NCBI GenBank assembly: GCA_900317085.1
Contig: ONFJ01000011.1
Span: forward strand, 1-44,207
DNA from: an uncultured Eubacteriales bacterium
GTDB lineage: Bacteria; Bacillota; Clostridia; Oscillospirales; Acutalibacteraceae
Length of the DNA stretch: 44,207 nucleotides
Reading direction: 5' to 3'
This document shows, in pieces, positions 30,112 through 38,524 of this stretch. The notes beneath the pieces were generated by a model, which was given only the letters and a program-made list of their open reading frames with translations, had not been told where the DNA came from and made no database searches. The translations under genes and the position numbers were made by a program. Each line of letters begins with the position of its first letter. Position 1 is the first letter of the stretch.

Positions 30112-32713
30112 AGGTCTCACGTCCTTTCACAGTGTGGGTCACGATGCCGGCGGAGCCGGACAGTTCGACTTTCCGGTAGGCTTTGGCGATGGAGAACGAC
30201 GTCTCCGTCTGGTGGCAGCCGGCCTGCATGAGCTTGGCGGCGCGGGTCAGCATGCCCTTTTTCACGTTGTTGTTCACAAGGCCCGTAAACACGAAGACCT
30301 TGAGGTAGTCTTTGTAGGACATGGCGGTGCCGGAGTAGGAGGACAGCGCCGTGTTCCGGGAGAGTGGCGTCCGGCCGCTGCCGGAGCCGAGGTAGTCGGA
30401 CAGGGTGGCGGCGTAGTCATCGATGGCGTCCGTCACGTCCGCTTTCAGTTCGTTGCCGCCTTCTTTGAACGCGTTGTGGAGGGTCTGCTCCACGCCGGAG
30501 ACTTTCCGGTCCACCGCCTTTTTCACTTCAGAAAACATGGTGGAATACGCGTCCTCCACCCCGTGACGAATGGCGGTCGTGGCCGCGGTGGCCACGGACT
30601 CGTCCAGGCTGAGAAGGCTCTTGTAGTTGTTCGTCACGACGTCGGTCAGCGGGCCAAGAGCGACGCTGTTGAACGCCGCTTTCGCTGCCGCGAAGCCGGC
30701 GGAGCCGTTATCCGCACTGTCCACCGCCGACGTCAGCATGGCGCGCACCTCGTCCCGGGACACCGACTCTTTGGACTTGTCGCCGATGAGGGTGGTGATC
30801 TTCGCTTCCACCGGCGTCAGGACCAGGTTGGTCAGGGACTCGACCGCGCCTTCGGTCGTCTCACGGAAGTAGCTGAGGGCCGCGTCGCGCACCGCTTCGA
30901 TCCCGTCATCCGCCGCCTTCTCGATGGCCGCGTAGACGTCGTCGATAGTATGGCTCGCCAGAGACACGGCGCCCTCCCGCAGTTTGTTCGAGATGCCGGA
31001 AAGGCCCAGCGTCCAGGTGGCGGCATTCTTGTAAAGCGGCACGGTGCCGCCCTTCAGAAGTGTGGACACGTCGCTGACCGATTCCGCCGCGGCCCAGGCA
31101 GCGAGGATCAGGTTCTGTGCCACAGCCACGCCCGCGCCGGTCCAGGCCGCCACCGCGGTCGCAACGGACAACGCTTCGGCGCGCATCTTCGCGTTGGAAA
31201 AGGCGTAGATGGAGTTGAACAGGACGCGGATCGCGAACAGCAGGTCCGCCGCCAGGTGCACGTTCGCCGGCAGGTAGTCCTGCCCGAAGAGCAGGTACTC
31301 GGTCTCGCCCTTGAAGAGAGGCCCGGACTTCAGGTCCGCACCCGCCAGTGTTTTGGCGGAGTCCCCGCTCGTGTAGCAGCTGAAACTCTCCGTCAGGAAC
31401 TCTTCCACATAGCTGTCCGAGAGCAGGCTGTCCGTACTGCCGGTGAGGTGGCGGAAAAAGGTCTTGAGGCCGCCCATCTGGGACTGCACGCTCCCGCCGC
31501 TGTCCGTCGGCACGTTGGCCGCCGAACTCCCCACGGCGTCAATGGCCGCGGCCACGGTACTGCCCACCGCCCGGGACACGTACTGGTCCGGGACACCGGA
31601 GACCAGCGTCGTGCGGTCCGTATTCTTGAACGACTCCAGCGCGTTCTTCACCGAGCGCTTCTCCTCTTTCTCCGGGTCCGAGCTGTCTTTCGTGCGGCTC
31701 CCGGCGATGTACCCGTACAGTGCGTCATCTTTGTACGACAAGGCCGGCGGGTCCGGGTCTTGGATGGACGTCGGGTCGATGAGCCCCTCCGGGGCCTCCC
31801 CGCCGGCATCCACCGCTTCCTGAGCGGCCTTCAGCGCTTCTTCGGCCGCTTTCCGGTCGTCCTCCGCCTTCTGTTTCGCGGCGTTGTATTCGTCGATCGC
31901 CGCGAGGTCTGCGTTCAGTTTGTCCCGCAGGGCGGCGACGCCTTCGTCGTTCAGGACCCCGGCGGTCGCTTTGTAGTCGCCGGCGAGCAGCGCTTTCGCT
32001 TCGCCCTCCGGCATCTGGTCAAGGGAACTCTTCCAGGCGTCCGCCGACCGGTCCGTCTTCTTCACCTGAGAAGACAGTTTGTCGAGGCCGCCGAGGATGG
32101 ACTTGACCGCGGACTTCTGCGCCCCGGCGTCGAACCCTTCGGCATCGGCCGGCAGGTCGTCCGCCAGCTTCGTCAGCTGTTTGCTGACGCCGGAGAGGTC
32201 GTCATAGTAGTCCTGACTTTTCGACAGGGCATCGGAGGCCTCGCGGATGTGCTGGAACGCGCCGATCCGCTGGCTCACGCCCCGGGCGAACCGGTACGGA
32301 CCGCGGTACTTCATGTACCCGGTCACGGCCCGCTCCAGCACCGCCGGCCGGGCCAGGGAGGCTTCTGCGGGGAAGGACACCGAGAACTCCTTCGTCCCCG
32401 TATTGATGTAGTTGTCAAAGGTCCCGTCCCCTGTCGCTTCACCCGCGTCGATGGTCCCGGAAAAGACCGCAGCCAGTTCCGACTCATACGTCTCCTGCGA
32501 CTTCGCCATGGCGAAGAGCCCGTACCGGTCCTTCAGCGCCTGGTCGTAGTCGTTCAGCGCCGCGTTGCCGGTCAGGTCCAGCGCGCCTGCCAGCCGGGAG
32601 CGGGCCGCGGCGGCCCGTCCGGCGTCGATGGCAAGGTAGGTGCCGCTGAAGAGCGGCATCAGGATGAGGATGAGGAACAGGGAGATGGACCCACGCACGC
32701 GCTGATGGTTCAT
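30101..32713 (-). CDS. Large TadG-like surface protein (DUF5702-like)
   Basis: An 870-residue protein. It opens with a pilin-like N-terminus (RGSISLFLILILMPLFSGTY) and the typical YLAIDAGRAAAARSRLAGAL that follows in TadG-like proteins of Clostridia. The rest is a long extracytoplasmic region rich in Ala, Asp and Ser, with a coiled coil around 265-300 (AAKQKAEDDRKAAEEALKAA) and a hydrophobic block at ~490-560. The ATG overlaps the preceding stop (TGATG) with AAGGAG 8 bases upstream. It is the largest component of the operon and may be the tip or a minor structural part of the pilus (inference). Confidence 0.8.
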   Translation of the reverse strand: MNHQRVRGSISLFLILILMPLFSGTYLAIDAGRAAAARSRLAGALDLTGNAALNDYDQALKDRYGLFAMAKSQETYESELAAVFSGTIDAGEATGDGTFDNYINTGTKEFSVSFPAEASLARPAVLERAVTGYMKYRGPYRFARGVSQRIGAFQHIREASDALSKSQDYYDDLSGVSKQLTKLADDLPADAEGFDAGAQKSAVKSILGGLDKLSSQVKKTDRSADAWKSSLDQMPEGEAKALLAGDYKATAGVLNDEGVAALRDKLNADLAAIDEYNAAKQKAEDDRKAAEEALKAAQEAVDAGGEAPEGLIDPTSIQDPDPPALSYKDDALYGYIAGSRTKDSSDPEKEEKRSVKNALESFKNTDRTTLVSGVPDQYVSRAVGSTVAAAIDAVGSSAANVPTDSGGSVQSQMGGLKTFFRHLTGSTDSLLSDSYVEEFLTESFSCYTSGDSAKTLAGADLKSGPLFKGETEYLLFGQDYLPANVHLAADLLFAIRVLFNSIYAFSNAKMRAEALSVATAVAAWTGAGVAVAQNLILAAWAAAESVSDVSTLLKGGTVPLYKNAATWTLGLSGISNKLREGAVSLASHTIDDVYAAIEKAADDGIEAVRDAALSYFRETTEGAVESLTNLVLTPVEAKITTLIGDKSKESVSRDEVRAMLTSAVDSADNGSAGFAAAKAAFNSVALGPLTDVVTNNYKSLLSLDESVATAATTAIRHGVEDAYSTMFSEVKKAVDRKVSGVEQTLHNAFKEGGNELKADVTDAIDDYAATLSDYLGSGSGRTPLSRNTALSSYSGTAMSYKDYLKVFVFTGLVNNNVKKGMLTRAAKLMQAGCHQTETSFSIAKAYRKVELSGSAGIVTHTVKGRETYAY

Positions 32714-33288
32714 CACAGGTACTCCTTGTCCATCTGGATATATCGCCCGAACCGCTGCTCGAGGAACTGTTTCAGCCCCGTGTCCTCCGCCAGGTCTTCC
32801 GCGAGGTCGACGTCCTCCGCGAATTCGGTCGGTTTCCGCAATGCCCGCTCCGACCGGACGGAAAACAGCCGTTTTCCCCGGAAGGAGCAGGATGCGTCTG
32901 CCACGATGCGGCTGCCGGTCGCGTTCTCCTTGAGGGCGGATGAGAACTTCAGTCCCGGCAGGACCTGCATCGCTGTCAGCTTTTTCTCCATGGTCCCGGC
33001 GCAGTCAGCGAGGACGTCTGCGTCCAGGCTGTGGGTGGACAGCTGCCAGTACAGCCGGTCCCCGCCCACCCGGCGCGTCGCCGCCTCGACCGCGTCTTCG
33101 GTCACATGGAACGCATAGACATGGAAAAAGAGCAGGAAGGTCAGGTACAGGAGTCCCACCACCGTCAGAAGGACGATGGGGAACACATACGAAAACTCGA
33201 TGACCTGTACCGAGCCCCGGTCCCGCTCCGACGGGCTCTTCTCAGAGCTCCATGCCGCTGCGGATCTTCTCAAACATCTTCGTAACAA
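32713..33288 (-). CDS. tadE: TadE-like pseudopilin
   Basis: A protein of up to 191 residues with the TadE signature RGSVQVIEFSYVFPIVLLTV (basic leader, Gly-Ser, Glu, hydrophobic helix), then an extracytoplasmic domain with two Cys (DCAGTM and ASCSF) that may form a disulfide. The start is uncertain: only TTG codons (33288 or 33273) are available upstream of the signature, without a good ribosome site, and the frame overlaps the end of the flp gene by 47 bases, so translation may be coupled to flp. Confidence 0.8.
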   Translation of the reverse strand: MLRRCLRRSAAAWSSEKSPSERDRGSVQVIEFSYVFPIVLLTVVGLLYLTFLLFFHVYAFHVTEDAVEAATRRVGGDRLYWQLSTHSLDADVLADCAGTMEKKLTAMQVLPGLKFSSALKENATGSRIVADASCSFRGKRLFSVRSERALRKPTEFAEDVDLAEDLAEDTGLKQFLEQRFGRYIQMDKEYL

Positions 33289-33475
33289 TGTCGGTCATCT
33301 CACTTCGGAAGATCGCCACGAGGGCGATGACGACGATGATGATGAGCACCATCGCCACGATGTTGACTTCACCGGTGTTGTCGGCGGCCGCGGCCGCCAT
33401 CGTTCTCACCGTGAATCGCCGCAGCTTTCCGGTAAAGGCGATCCACCAGTTCCATAGAAATACGAGCAGTTTCAT
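33242..33475 (-). CDS. flp: Flp-type pilin
   Basis: A 77-residue protein, the right size for a Flp major pilin. A basic leader (FTGKLRRFTVRTMAAAAADN) is followed by TGEVNIVAMVLIIIVVIALV, a Gly-Glu cleavage-type junction and pilin helix, and a short polar tail. Cleavage by the operon's A24 peptidase after the Gly is expected. AAGGAG is 7 bases before the ATG at 33475. It lies directly downstream of the TadC gene. Confidence 0.88.
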   Translation of the reverse strand: MKLLVFLWNWWIAFTGKLRRFTVRTMAAAAADNTGEVNIVAMVLIIIVVIALVAIFRSEMTDIVTKMFEKIRSGMEL

Positions 33476-33505
33476 AACACGTCTCCTTCTCCCCGTCGCG
33501 GGGGC

Positions 33506-34360
33506 TCAAAACAGGTTGCGGAATGCCGGCACGATGATCATGAGCAGAATGCCGACAAACATGAACATGGTAGGGAGTAACAGTTTCTGCTCCGCCAGCT
33601 CTCCCTGGGTCCGGGCGGAGTTCTTTCGGTCGGTCCAGGCGGCGGTGGCCATTTCCGCGAGGGTCCGCGGGAAGTCCGGGCCGCCTTTGACCAGGTTCTG
33701 TTTGTAGAGGGAGACAAACTTCTTCATCTCCCGCAGCGGGGCCCGGGTACTGAGCGTGTCCAGCGCCTCATCGATGGGCATGCCGTTCTTCACGCTCTCC
33801 GTCACCCGCTGCATCTCCCGGAACAGAAGGCCGTTCCCCGAGACCGCGACCCGCTCGAAGGCTTCCCCGGCGGTGATGCCTACGTTCACCATGAGGGACA
33901 TCTCCGTCAGCATGGACGGGTACTGGGTCTCGAGTTCCGCGTGCCGCTTCCGGACCGTGCTGTCGAGCCAGTAGTCGAAGTACAGGCAGAGCCCGGTCAG
34001 AAGGAGCAGCTCGATGCTCCCGAGGAGCACATCGCCCGTGACCGCCAGCATCAGCAGCAGGAGCGGGACGAGGAGCAGCAGATAGGTGTACCCCGCGTCC
34101 ATCGCCTGCCGCCGGATGCGGTCGGCCTCCCCGGGCGCGTACAGTTCGAGGAGTTTGCGGTAGCGGTCCCGGGAACTCCGGTCTTTTCTCTTCAGCAGCT
34201 TCCGCAGACGCCGGCCCGCGGGGAACAGCGGCTCGAGAAAAAACACCGGAAGGCCCGTGACGTCCGCCCGGTCGTTCCGGGCGCGGAACAGAAGGGTCGC
34301 GGAGCCGAGGGCACAAAGGGTCGCGAGGGCCATCAGCCCGACACGCAGCCAGTACGTCAT
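33506..34360 (-). CDS. tadC: Tad pilus inner-membrane platform protein TadC
   Basis: A 284-residue type II secretion F-domain protein. Hydrophobic segments lie at ~8-26, ~92-130 and the C-terminus (LPTMFMFVGILLMIIVPAF); the cytoplasmic T2SF core is in between (LTEMSLMVNVGITAGEAFER, then MPIDEALDTLSTR). It partners TadB to form the platform that couples the CpaF ATPase to pilin assembly. AAAGGAG is 7 bases before the ATG at 34360, 18 bases after tadB. Confidence 0.9.
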   Translation of the reverse strand: MTYWLRVGLMALATLCALGSATLLFRARNDRADVTGLPVFFLEPLFPAGRRLRKLLKRKDRSSRDRYRKLLELYAPGEADRIRRQAMDAGYTYLLLLVPLLLLMLAVTGDVLLGSIELLLLTGLCLYFDYWLDSTVRKRHAELETQYPSMLTEMSLMVNVGITAGEAFERVAVSGNGLLFREMQRVTESVKNGMPIDEALDTLSTRAPLREMKKFVSLYKQNLVKGGPDFPRTLAEMATAAWTDRKNSARTQGELAEQKLLLPTMFMFVGILLMIIVPAFRNLF

Positions 34361-34378
34361 GTTCCCGCTCCTTTCTGT

Positions 34379-35215
34379 TCAAACCCGGATGTCGACGATC
34401 TTCCGCCCCAGCCAGTACGAGCCCGCGAAGATGCCGAGGGCAATAGTGTTCACCAGCATGGAGGACGAGTCGTCCGTAATGATCCCGCCCCCGAGCACCC
34501 GCAGCGCCGCGAGGATGACGAGAGGCATGAGGACCATGATGTTCAGTTCGTTCTTCGGCCCTGTGAGCACGGTCTGGATCTCCTGTTCGATGGCGATCTT
34601 CTCGACGATCATGTTCCGGGTGTCCCCGACGATGTGCCGCAGGTTCCCGCCCGCCGTGCTGCAGATCTGGTAGATCTCCCCGAACGTCCGCACGCTCGAG
34701 CAGTCCGTCTCCTCCGCCATGTCCCGGAGCAGTTCCGGAATGGCCCGGCCGTTTTTGAGGCCTTCCGTGAGTCGCCCCGAGGCATACCTTATGGGCGCGC
34801 CCTTCTCGTAGAGCTCCCGCATGTCCTCGTCCGCCGTCAGGAACGACTCGTAGCCGTTACGGCCCACGGCAAGGGAGGTGGCGATGGAGTCCAGGTAGTC
34901 GCAGAACTGGTCGAGAAAGTCCCGCTTGCGCTTTTCCACCTTGTGGCGCACATACGCCCCGCGGAAGTACCAGCCGAACAGCAGGGCCAGCAGCACTTCC
35001 GGCACCGGGTGGCCGAAGAGCAGGAACCCCGTCACGAGGCCGCCCGCGAACCCGCCGAGGAACCCGACCGCCAGGTCCTGCACCCCGTAGGTCTTCCCGC
35101 AGTACGTCTCAAAAGAAAAAATACGGGTCGTCCGGGTCCGGTTCGCCGAGGGGGAGTTCTCCGTCGGCGTCGAGTTTTCGCGGGCGGACCGTGCGCGGAT
35201 GTGGAGTCGTTTCAT
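34379..35215 (-). CDS. tadB: Tad pilus inner-membrane platform protein TadB
   Basis: A T2SF protein: N-terminal hydrophobic pair (VGFLGGFAGGLVTGFLLFG), a cytoplasmic core (FLDQFCDYLDSIATSLAVG, EIYQICSTAGGNLRHIVGD) and C-terminal helices (NIMVLMPLVILAALRVLGG). Start is ambiguous. The ATG at 35215 has AGGAGG 9 bases upstream and gives 278 residues, but overlaps cpaF by 107 bases in another frame and adds a basic, disordered leader. A GTG at 35083, with a poor site, gives 234 residues and a family-like N-terminus. Confidence 0.87.
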   Translation of the reverse strand: MKRLHIRARSARENSTPTENSPSANRTRTTRIFSFETYCGKTYGVQDLAVGFLGGFAGGLVTGFLLFGHPVPEVLLALLFGWYFRGAYVRHKVEKRKRDFLDQFCDYLDSIATSLAVGRNGYESFLTADEDMRELYEKGAPIRYASGRLTEGLKNGRAIPELLRDMAEETDCSSVRTFGEIYQICSTAGGNLRHIVGDTRNMIVEKIAIEQEIQTVLTGPKNELNIMVLMPLVILAALRVLGGGIITDDSSSMLVNTIALGIFAGSYWLGRKIVDIRV

Positions 35216-36410
35216 GGCCGTAGACCTCCTGCTTCCAGGTGTGGATGAGTTCGTTTCCGGTGGGGACCAGTTCCCCTTCTCTCTGTTCGTAGAGGCGATT
35301 CAAAATGATCTCCTCCCCCTCCAGCCCCACGACTTCGGTGATCTCGAGGACCACCCGTCGCCGGGTCGACAGCCGTCCGAGGTGGACGATGAGGTCGATG
35401 CTGGAGGCGATGTTCCGCCGGACCGCCGGGAGCGGCAGACCGGAGCTTCCGGTCATGACCATGGTCTCGAGCCTGCGGAGCATGTCCTCGCAGGAGTTGG
35501 CATGACCGGTGGACAGGGACCCGTCGTGACCGGTGTTCATGGCGCCGAGCATGTCGAGGGCCTCCTCGCCCCGGACTTCCCCGACGATGATGCGTTCCGG
35601 CCGCATGCGCAGGGAGGTCCGGATGAGCTCCCGGATGGTGATCTCCCCGCTGCCGGCGGTATTGGAATTGCGGGTCTCCAGCCGGATCAGGTTGTCGATG
35701 CCGGTCAGCTGCAGTTCCGCACTGTCTTCGATGGTGATGATGCGTTCGCTCTTCGGGATGTAGTCCGAAAGCGCGTTCAAAAAGGTCGTTTTGCCGGAGC
35801 TCGTGCCGCCGCTGATGAAGATGTTGTACTTCGCCTTCACCAGCCCTTCGAGGAATTCCGCTGCCTCCTCGCTTAACGTCCCGTACCCGACGAGGGTCTG
35901 CATGGTGATCCGCTCCTTCGGGAACCGCCGGATGGTGACCACCGGGGTCTCGATGGATGCCGGCGGCAGGACCACGTTGACCCGTTCTCCGCCGGGCAGC
36001 CGGGTGTCCACGATGGGGTTCGCCCGGTTCACTTCCCGGCCGGCGCCGGCAACGATCCGCTGGATGATATCCTCCAGTTCCTTCTCGCTCGAGAAGGTCC
36101 GGGGCGACCGCTCCACTTCACCGTTTCGTTCGATGAAGAGCACGTCCCAGGCGTTGATCATGATCTCCGACACCGTGTCGTCGTTCAGGTATTCTTCGAG
36201 GATGCCGAGCCCCCGGAAGTTGCCGTACAGCGTGTCGACGAACCGCGAGAGCTCCTCCGCGGAGAAGTCGTGGTCCGGGTTCTGCCGCAGCAGGATCTTC
36301 CGGATGAGGGTCCGGAGGGACTCGTCGTCCATCGCCGAAAGGCCCTCGGTCAGGTACAGTTCCCGCCGGACGCGGCGCAGGACTTCCTGCTCCTGAAAGG
36401 TCTGTTCCAT
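35109..36410 (-). CDS. cpaF: Tad pilus assembly ATPase CpaF/TadA
   Basis: A 433-residue secretion ATPase. The N-terminal domain (~1-110) precedes the ATPase core with Walker [11 protein letters not shown] (~203-211), Asp box TIEDSAEL, Walker [13 protein letters not shown] and the His box [13 protein letters not shown]. It powers Flp pilus extension at the cytoplasmic face. The C-terminal ~40 residues (from HETTPHPRT to DPYFFF) are low-complexity and overlap the tadB leader. GGGAGG lies 5 bases before the ATG; one base separates it from the cpaE stop. Confidence 0.95.
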   Translation of the reverse strand: MEQTFQEQEVLRRVRRELYLTEGLSAMDDESLRTLIRKILLRQNPDHDFSAEELSRFVDTLYGNFRGLGILEEYLNDDTVSEIMINAWDVLFIERNGEVERSPRTFSSEKELEDIIQRIVAGAGREVNRANPIVDTRLPGGERVNVVLPPASIETPVVTIRRFPKERITMQTLVGYGTLSEEAAEFLEGLVKAKYNIFISGGTSSGKTTFLNALSDYIPKSERIITIEDSAELQLTGIDNLIRLETRNSNTAGSGEITIRELIRTSLRMRPERIIVGEVRGEEALDMLGAMNTGHDGSLSTGHANSCEDMLRRLETMVMTGSSGLPLPAVRRNIASSIDLIVHLGRLSTRRRVVLEITEVVGLEGEEIILNRLYEQREGELVPTGNELIHTWKQEVYGHETTPHPRTVRPRKLDADGELPLGEPDPDDPYFFF

Positions 36411-36411
36411 G

Positions 36412-37572
36412 TCAGCCTCCCTGTTTCGTGAGCCGCCTGTAGAGCCGCTCCATGGCCGGGGCGACCGCCAGCTCCGCGATGAGGTCTTCGGGGTCCGGCA
36501 CGCTCAGTTCGCCGATGCCGCCCAGTTTCACGAAGAGTTCGCTCTGCAGCACTTCGCTTTTGCCCCGCCGGAAGCGGTTGTATAACAGGCAGATCTTTTC
36601 GTAGAGTTCGATGGGGTCCTCGGTGCAGAGGGCCGGCAGCACGTCCGCCAGCTGGGCCGTTTTCCGGTTGGCGATCCACGACCCGTTGCTCACGACCACC
36701 GCGCAGTCCGCCGCCAGCAGCGGCAGGACGATTCGCTCCGTGGCATCGAAGCTCAGGTCCAGGACGATGATGCTGCACTTGTGGCTCTCTTTGATGAGGT
36801 CCACGATAGTGACGATCTCCTCGCCGGTCATGTCGAAGAGGACGGCCGGGTTCCGCGGCGGCGGAATGGTCATGAGTCCCTCCTCATCGGACTTCAGCGT
36901 CCGTTCCAGCACAGCGTCCGGCGCGTACCGGCGCCCGCGGATGGAGAGGAGCACGTCTTCGAGGGTGTAGAGCCCGTCCTCCGTTGAGGCGGGCTGGTCC
37001 GGGAACGTCTGGAGGTCCAGGAACAGCACATGCCGGTTGTGGCGCTGACAACACTCCACAAAACCCCTGGCCGCGGTGGACGTACCTGTTCCGCCCGCGG
37101 CGGACGTGAACAGCACGACCCGGCAGTCCGACTTCTTCCCGGGCTGGGCGCCCCCCGCGCTTTGCACTATGGCCTTGTCTTCGAAGCCCGGAAGCTCGGA
37201 CGCCTCCTTGACGATGAGGTCGTGCCATTCCGCCACACTGCGGAAACGACAGAGGATGGGGATGGCCTCGAAGGGGTCCTCCCCGATCGACTCCGGCCGG
37301 TTCTGCCAGTCCTTCTCGGTCTGCTTCCGGTCCGCGAGGCGGGCGAAGTATGCGGTCTTCGGAAGACCCTCCGCGGGAAGGTCCGAGGGGGACAGCCTAT
37401 CCGGCTCGAGGAGGACGACTCTGACCCGGAACCGGTCCACCGCCTTCAATGCTTTTGACAACGTCGGGAACAGGTAGACTTCGATCTCGTCCTTGTACTG
37501 CTCCTTCATCGCCGTGTGGAACCGTTCGAAGAATTCCTGGTTCCCGTCGGTGACCCCGACCCGGATGCTCAT
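36412..37572 (-). CDS. cpaE: CpaE/TadZ-like MinD-family protein
   Basis: A 386-residue protein with an N-terminal receiver-like domain (~1-130; IRVGVTDGNQEFFERFHTAM) and a MinD/ParA-like domain. The deviant Walker A reads TSAAGGTGTSTAA: both lysines of the ParA-type KGGxGKT are missing, so ATP turnover is doubtful, as also reported for some CpaE proteins. Walker B-like IIVLDLSFDATE follows. CpaE/TadZ localises the Tad machine. The ATG at 37572 is the first gene of the operon; GGGGTGG is 5 bases upstream, and 21 extra in-frame residues are rejected. Confidence 0.87.
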   Translation of the reverse strand: MSIRVGVTDGNQEFFERFHTAMKEQYKDEIEVYLFPTLSKALKAVDRFRVRVVLLEPDRLSPSDLPAEGLPKTAYFARLADRKQTEKDWQNRPESIGEDPFEAIPILCRFRSVAEWHDLIVKEASELPGFEDKAIVQSAGGAQPGKKSDCRVVLFTSAAGGTGTSTAARGFVECCQRHNRHVLFLDLQTFPDQPASTEDGLYTLEDVLLSIRGRRYAPDAVLERTLKSDEEGLMTIPPPRNPAVLFDMTGEEIVTIVDLIKESHKCSIIVLDLSFDATERIVLPLLAADCAVVVSNGSWIANRKTAQLADVLPALCTEDPIELYEKICLLYNRFRRGKSEVLQSELFVKLGGIGELSVPDPEDLIAELAVAPAMERLYRRLTKQGG

Positions 37573-37765
37573 GTCCGCCACCCCGCTTTCTGCCGTTTCT
37601 CCCCACACTTTGGCACGGGAAAAAGTGCAACACAAGCATTATTTTGCGAGCGGTCGGTTTCGCCGGTCGAACGGTCGTAATGGCCTTCGCAATTGCGTAA
37701 TTGCATATAATAAACATTCGTATCGGCCGTGAATAATAACGCTGTATAACAACTCCGGAAGACGC
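37573..37765 (-). promoter_or_regulatory. Upstream region of the Tad operon
   Basis: No gene fits here. The best minus-strand promoter is TTCACG, a 17-base spacer, then TTATAT (around 37704-37732), which is weak. A perfect 10-bp palindrome CGCAATTGCG (37688-37697) with a second AATTGC copy next to it, and repeats of CGACCG around 37650-37675, could be regulator sites. An operon of about 12.5 kb depends on this region. Confidence 0.4.
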
Positions 37766-37810
37766 AAAAAAGCCCCCTCGGAGACTGTGGTTCACAGTAC
37801 CCGAGAGGGC
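37766..37810 (-). terminator. Terminator of the 46-aa membrane protein gene
   Basis: A 10-bp stem with one G-U pair (37772-37781 with 37801-37810) and an inner 6-bp stem (37784-37789 with 37793-37798), followed on the minus strand by TTTTTT. It insulates the Tad operon from upstream transcription. Confidence 0.9.
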
Positions 37811-37844
37811 TTCGAATGTGTTATTCTCTTTTCTGTTCCGCGTT

Positions 37845-37853
37845 GGCGATGTA
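37845..37853 (+). repeat. Iterated motif GGCGATGTA, intergenic copy
   Basis: Lies between the stop of the 46-aa gene and its terminator; flanks read TT before and CC after, the most common context of this 9-mer. Confidence 0.7.
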
Positions 37854-37866
37854 CCGCTCCTGCTCC

Positions 37867-38007
37867 TTACTCCTCGTCGAGGGGGATGCGTACCCCGCGG
37901 GGCTTGTTCGCCCAGATGGACGCCCCGATGACGAACGCCGCCGCAGCCGCGCCGAGCACAGAGGACACAACGATCAGACCAATGGTCGCTTTCTTTACGG
38001 TTTTCAT
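37867..38007 (-). CDS. Small single-pass membrane protein
   Basis: A 46-residue protein starting MKTVKKATIGLIVVSSVLGA, with one Ala-rich transmembrane helix (~8-32) and a short polar tail ending in PRGVRIPLDEE. AAGGAGG lies 8 bases before the ATG at 38007, with a TGCTATAAT extended -10 upstream and a strong terminator downstream, so it is a complete single-gene unit. I do not recognise the family; topology suggests an envelope role. Confidence 0.78.
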   Translation of the reverse strand: MKTVKKATIGLIVVSSVLGAAAAAFVIGASIWANKPRGVRIPLDEE

Positions 38008-38044
38008 TATAGAAACCTCCTTCTGGAGAGATGATGTCCCAACG

Positions 38045-38050
38045 ATTATA
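38045..38050 (-). promoter_or_regulatory. -10 element of the 46-aa membrane protein gene
   Basis: Minus strand TGCTATAAT, an extended -10, 37 bases before the ATG. The -35 is not clear. Confidence 0.6.
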
Positions 38051-38099
38051 GCATAAAACGACAGGAGAACCGGGCTTTCAAAAAAAATAAAAAAAGTGC

Positions 38100-38128
38100 T
38101 TGCATTGTGTAAACTCGTCTGTTATACT
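38100..38128 (+). promoter_or_regulatory. Promoter of the orphan 5S rRNA
   Basis: TTGCAT (38100-38105), 17-base spacer, TATACT (38123-38128) with an extended TGT. It lies about 27 bases before the 5S-like sequence. Confidence 0.75.
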
Positions 38129-38154
38129 ATACAGCGTTCCGCAAGGAACACACC

Positions 38155-38254
38155 AGTCGGTGTCTATAGCGATGAGGGTCCACCCGTTCCCATCCCGAAC
38201 ACGGCAGTTAAGCTCATCAGTGCCGAAAATACTTGGGGGGCAGCCCCCTGGGAA
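38155..38254 (+). rRNA. 5S rRNA, orphan copy with abnormal 3' end
   Basis: The core is unmistakable: CACCCGTTCCCATCCCGAAC, ACGGCAGTTAAGCTC and TGCCGAAAATACTTGG follow in 5S order, and a CTGGGA helix-V end is reached at ~38247-38252. After that the expected 3' part (a GATAGG-like segment and the strand pairing with the 5' GTCGGTGTC to close helix I) is missing; the sequence runs into AAAAAAACTTGAAACCG. No 16S or 23S is adjacent. It may be a truncated pseudogene, or a 5S whose end was replaced by recombination. Its promoter looks intact. Confidence 0.75.
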
Positions 38255-38422
38255 AAAAACTTGAAACCGTTTTCAAACCAGTCGTTCGGACCTGTTTGTG
38301 AAATGTGACAAAAAAGTCTTTACATCGCCCGTTTTCTTTAGTAAATTCTGCTACAGATTCTTGACAAACATAATAATATAGCACACCATATTGCAAAAAT
38401 CAAGATTTTACACGTAACTTTC
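38255..38422. other. AT-rich interval after the 5S sequence
   Basis: No gene is seen. A short hairpin TTGAAA/TTTCAA (38261-38276) might end the 5S transcript, but lacks a strong U-tract. An iterated-motif copy (GGCGATGTA on the minus strand) is at 38321-38329. A lone TTGACA near 38363 has no convincing -10 partner. Confidence 0.5.
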
Positions 38423-38451
38423 TTGTAAAGGGCAACTTTTTGTATTATAAT
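38423..38451 (+). promoter_or_regulatory. Promoter of the PHP-domain gene
   Basis: TTGTAA (38423-38428) and TATAAT (38446-38451) with a 17-base spacer, 74 bases before the ATG. Confidence 0.8.
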
Positions 38452-38524
38452 GATAACTGCTGAATAGGACTAATAATGCCGCTGGTACGCGGTTTAAGCT
38501 ACTTGAAAACTAATGGAGGAAACT

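Noticed and set aside
29855..33118. A 1087-codon open frame on the plus strand opposite the Tad pseudopilin genes
   Set aside because: It is antisense to well-supported genes; its Arg/Val/Gly/His-rich, repeat-less product is the usual shadow of a GC-rich gene and it lacks a ribosome site.
37573..37765. A short coding frame ahead of cpaE
   Set aside because: No frame combines a ribosome site with a plausible length; the sequence is better seen as promoter DNA with palindromes.
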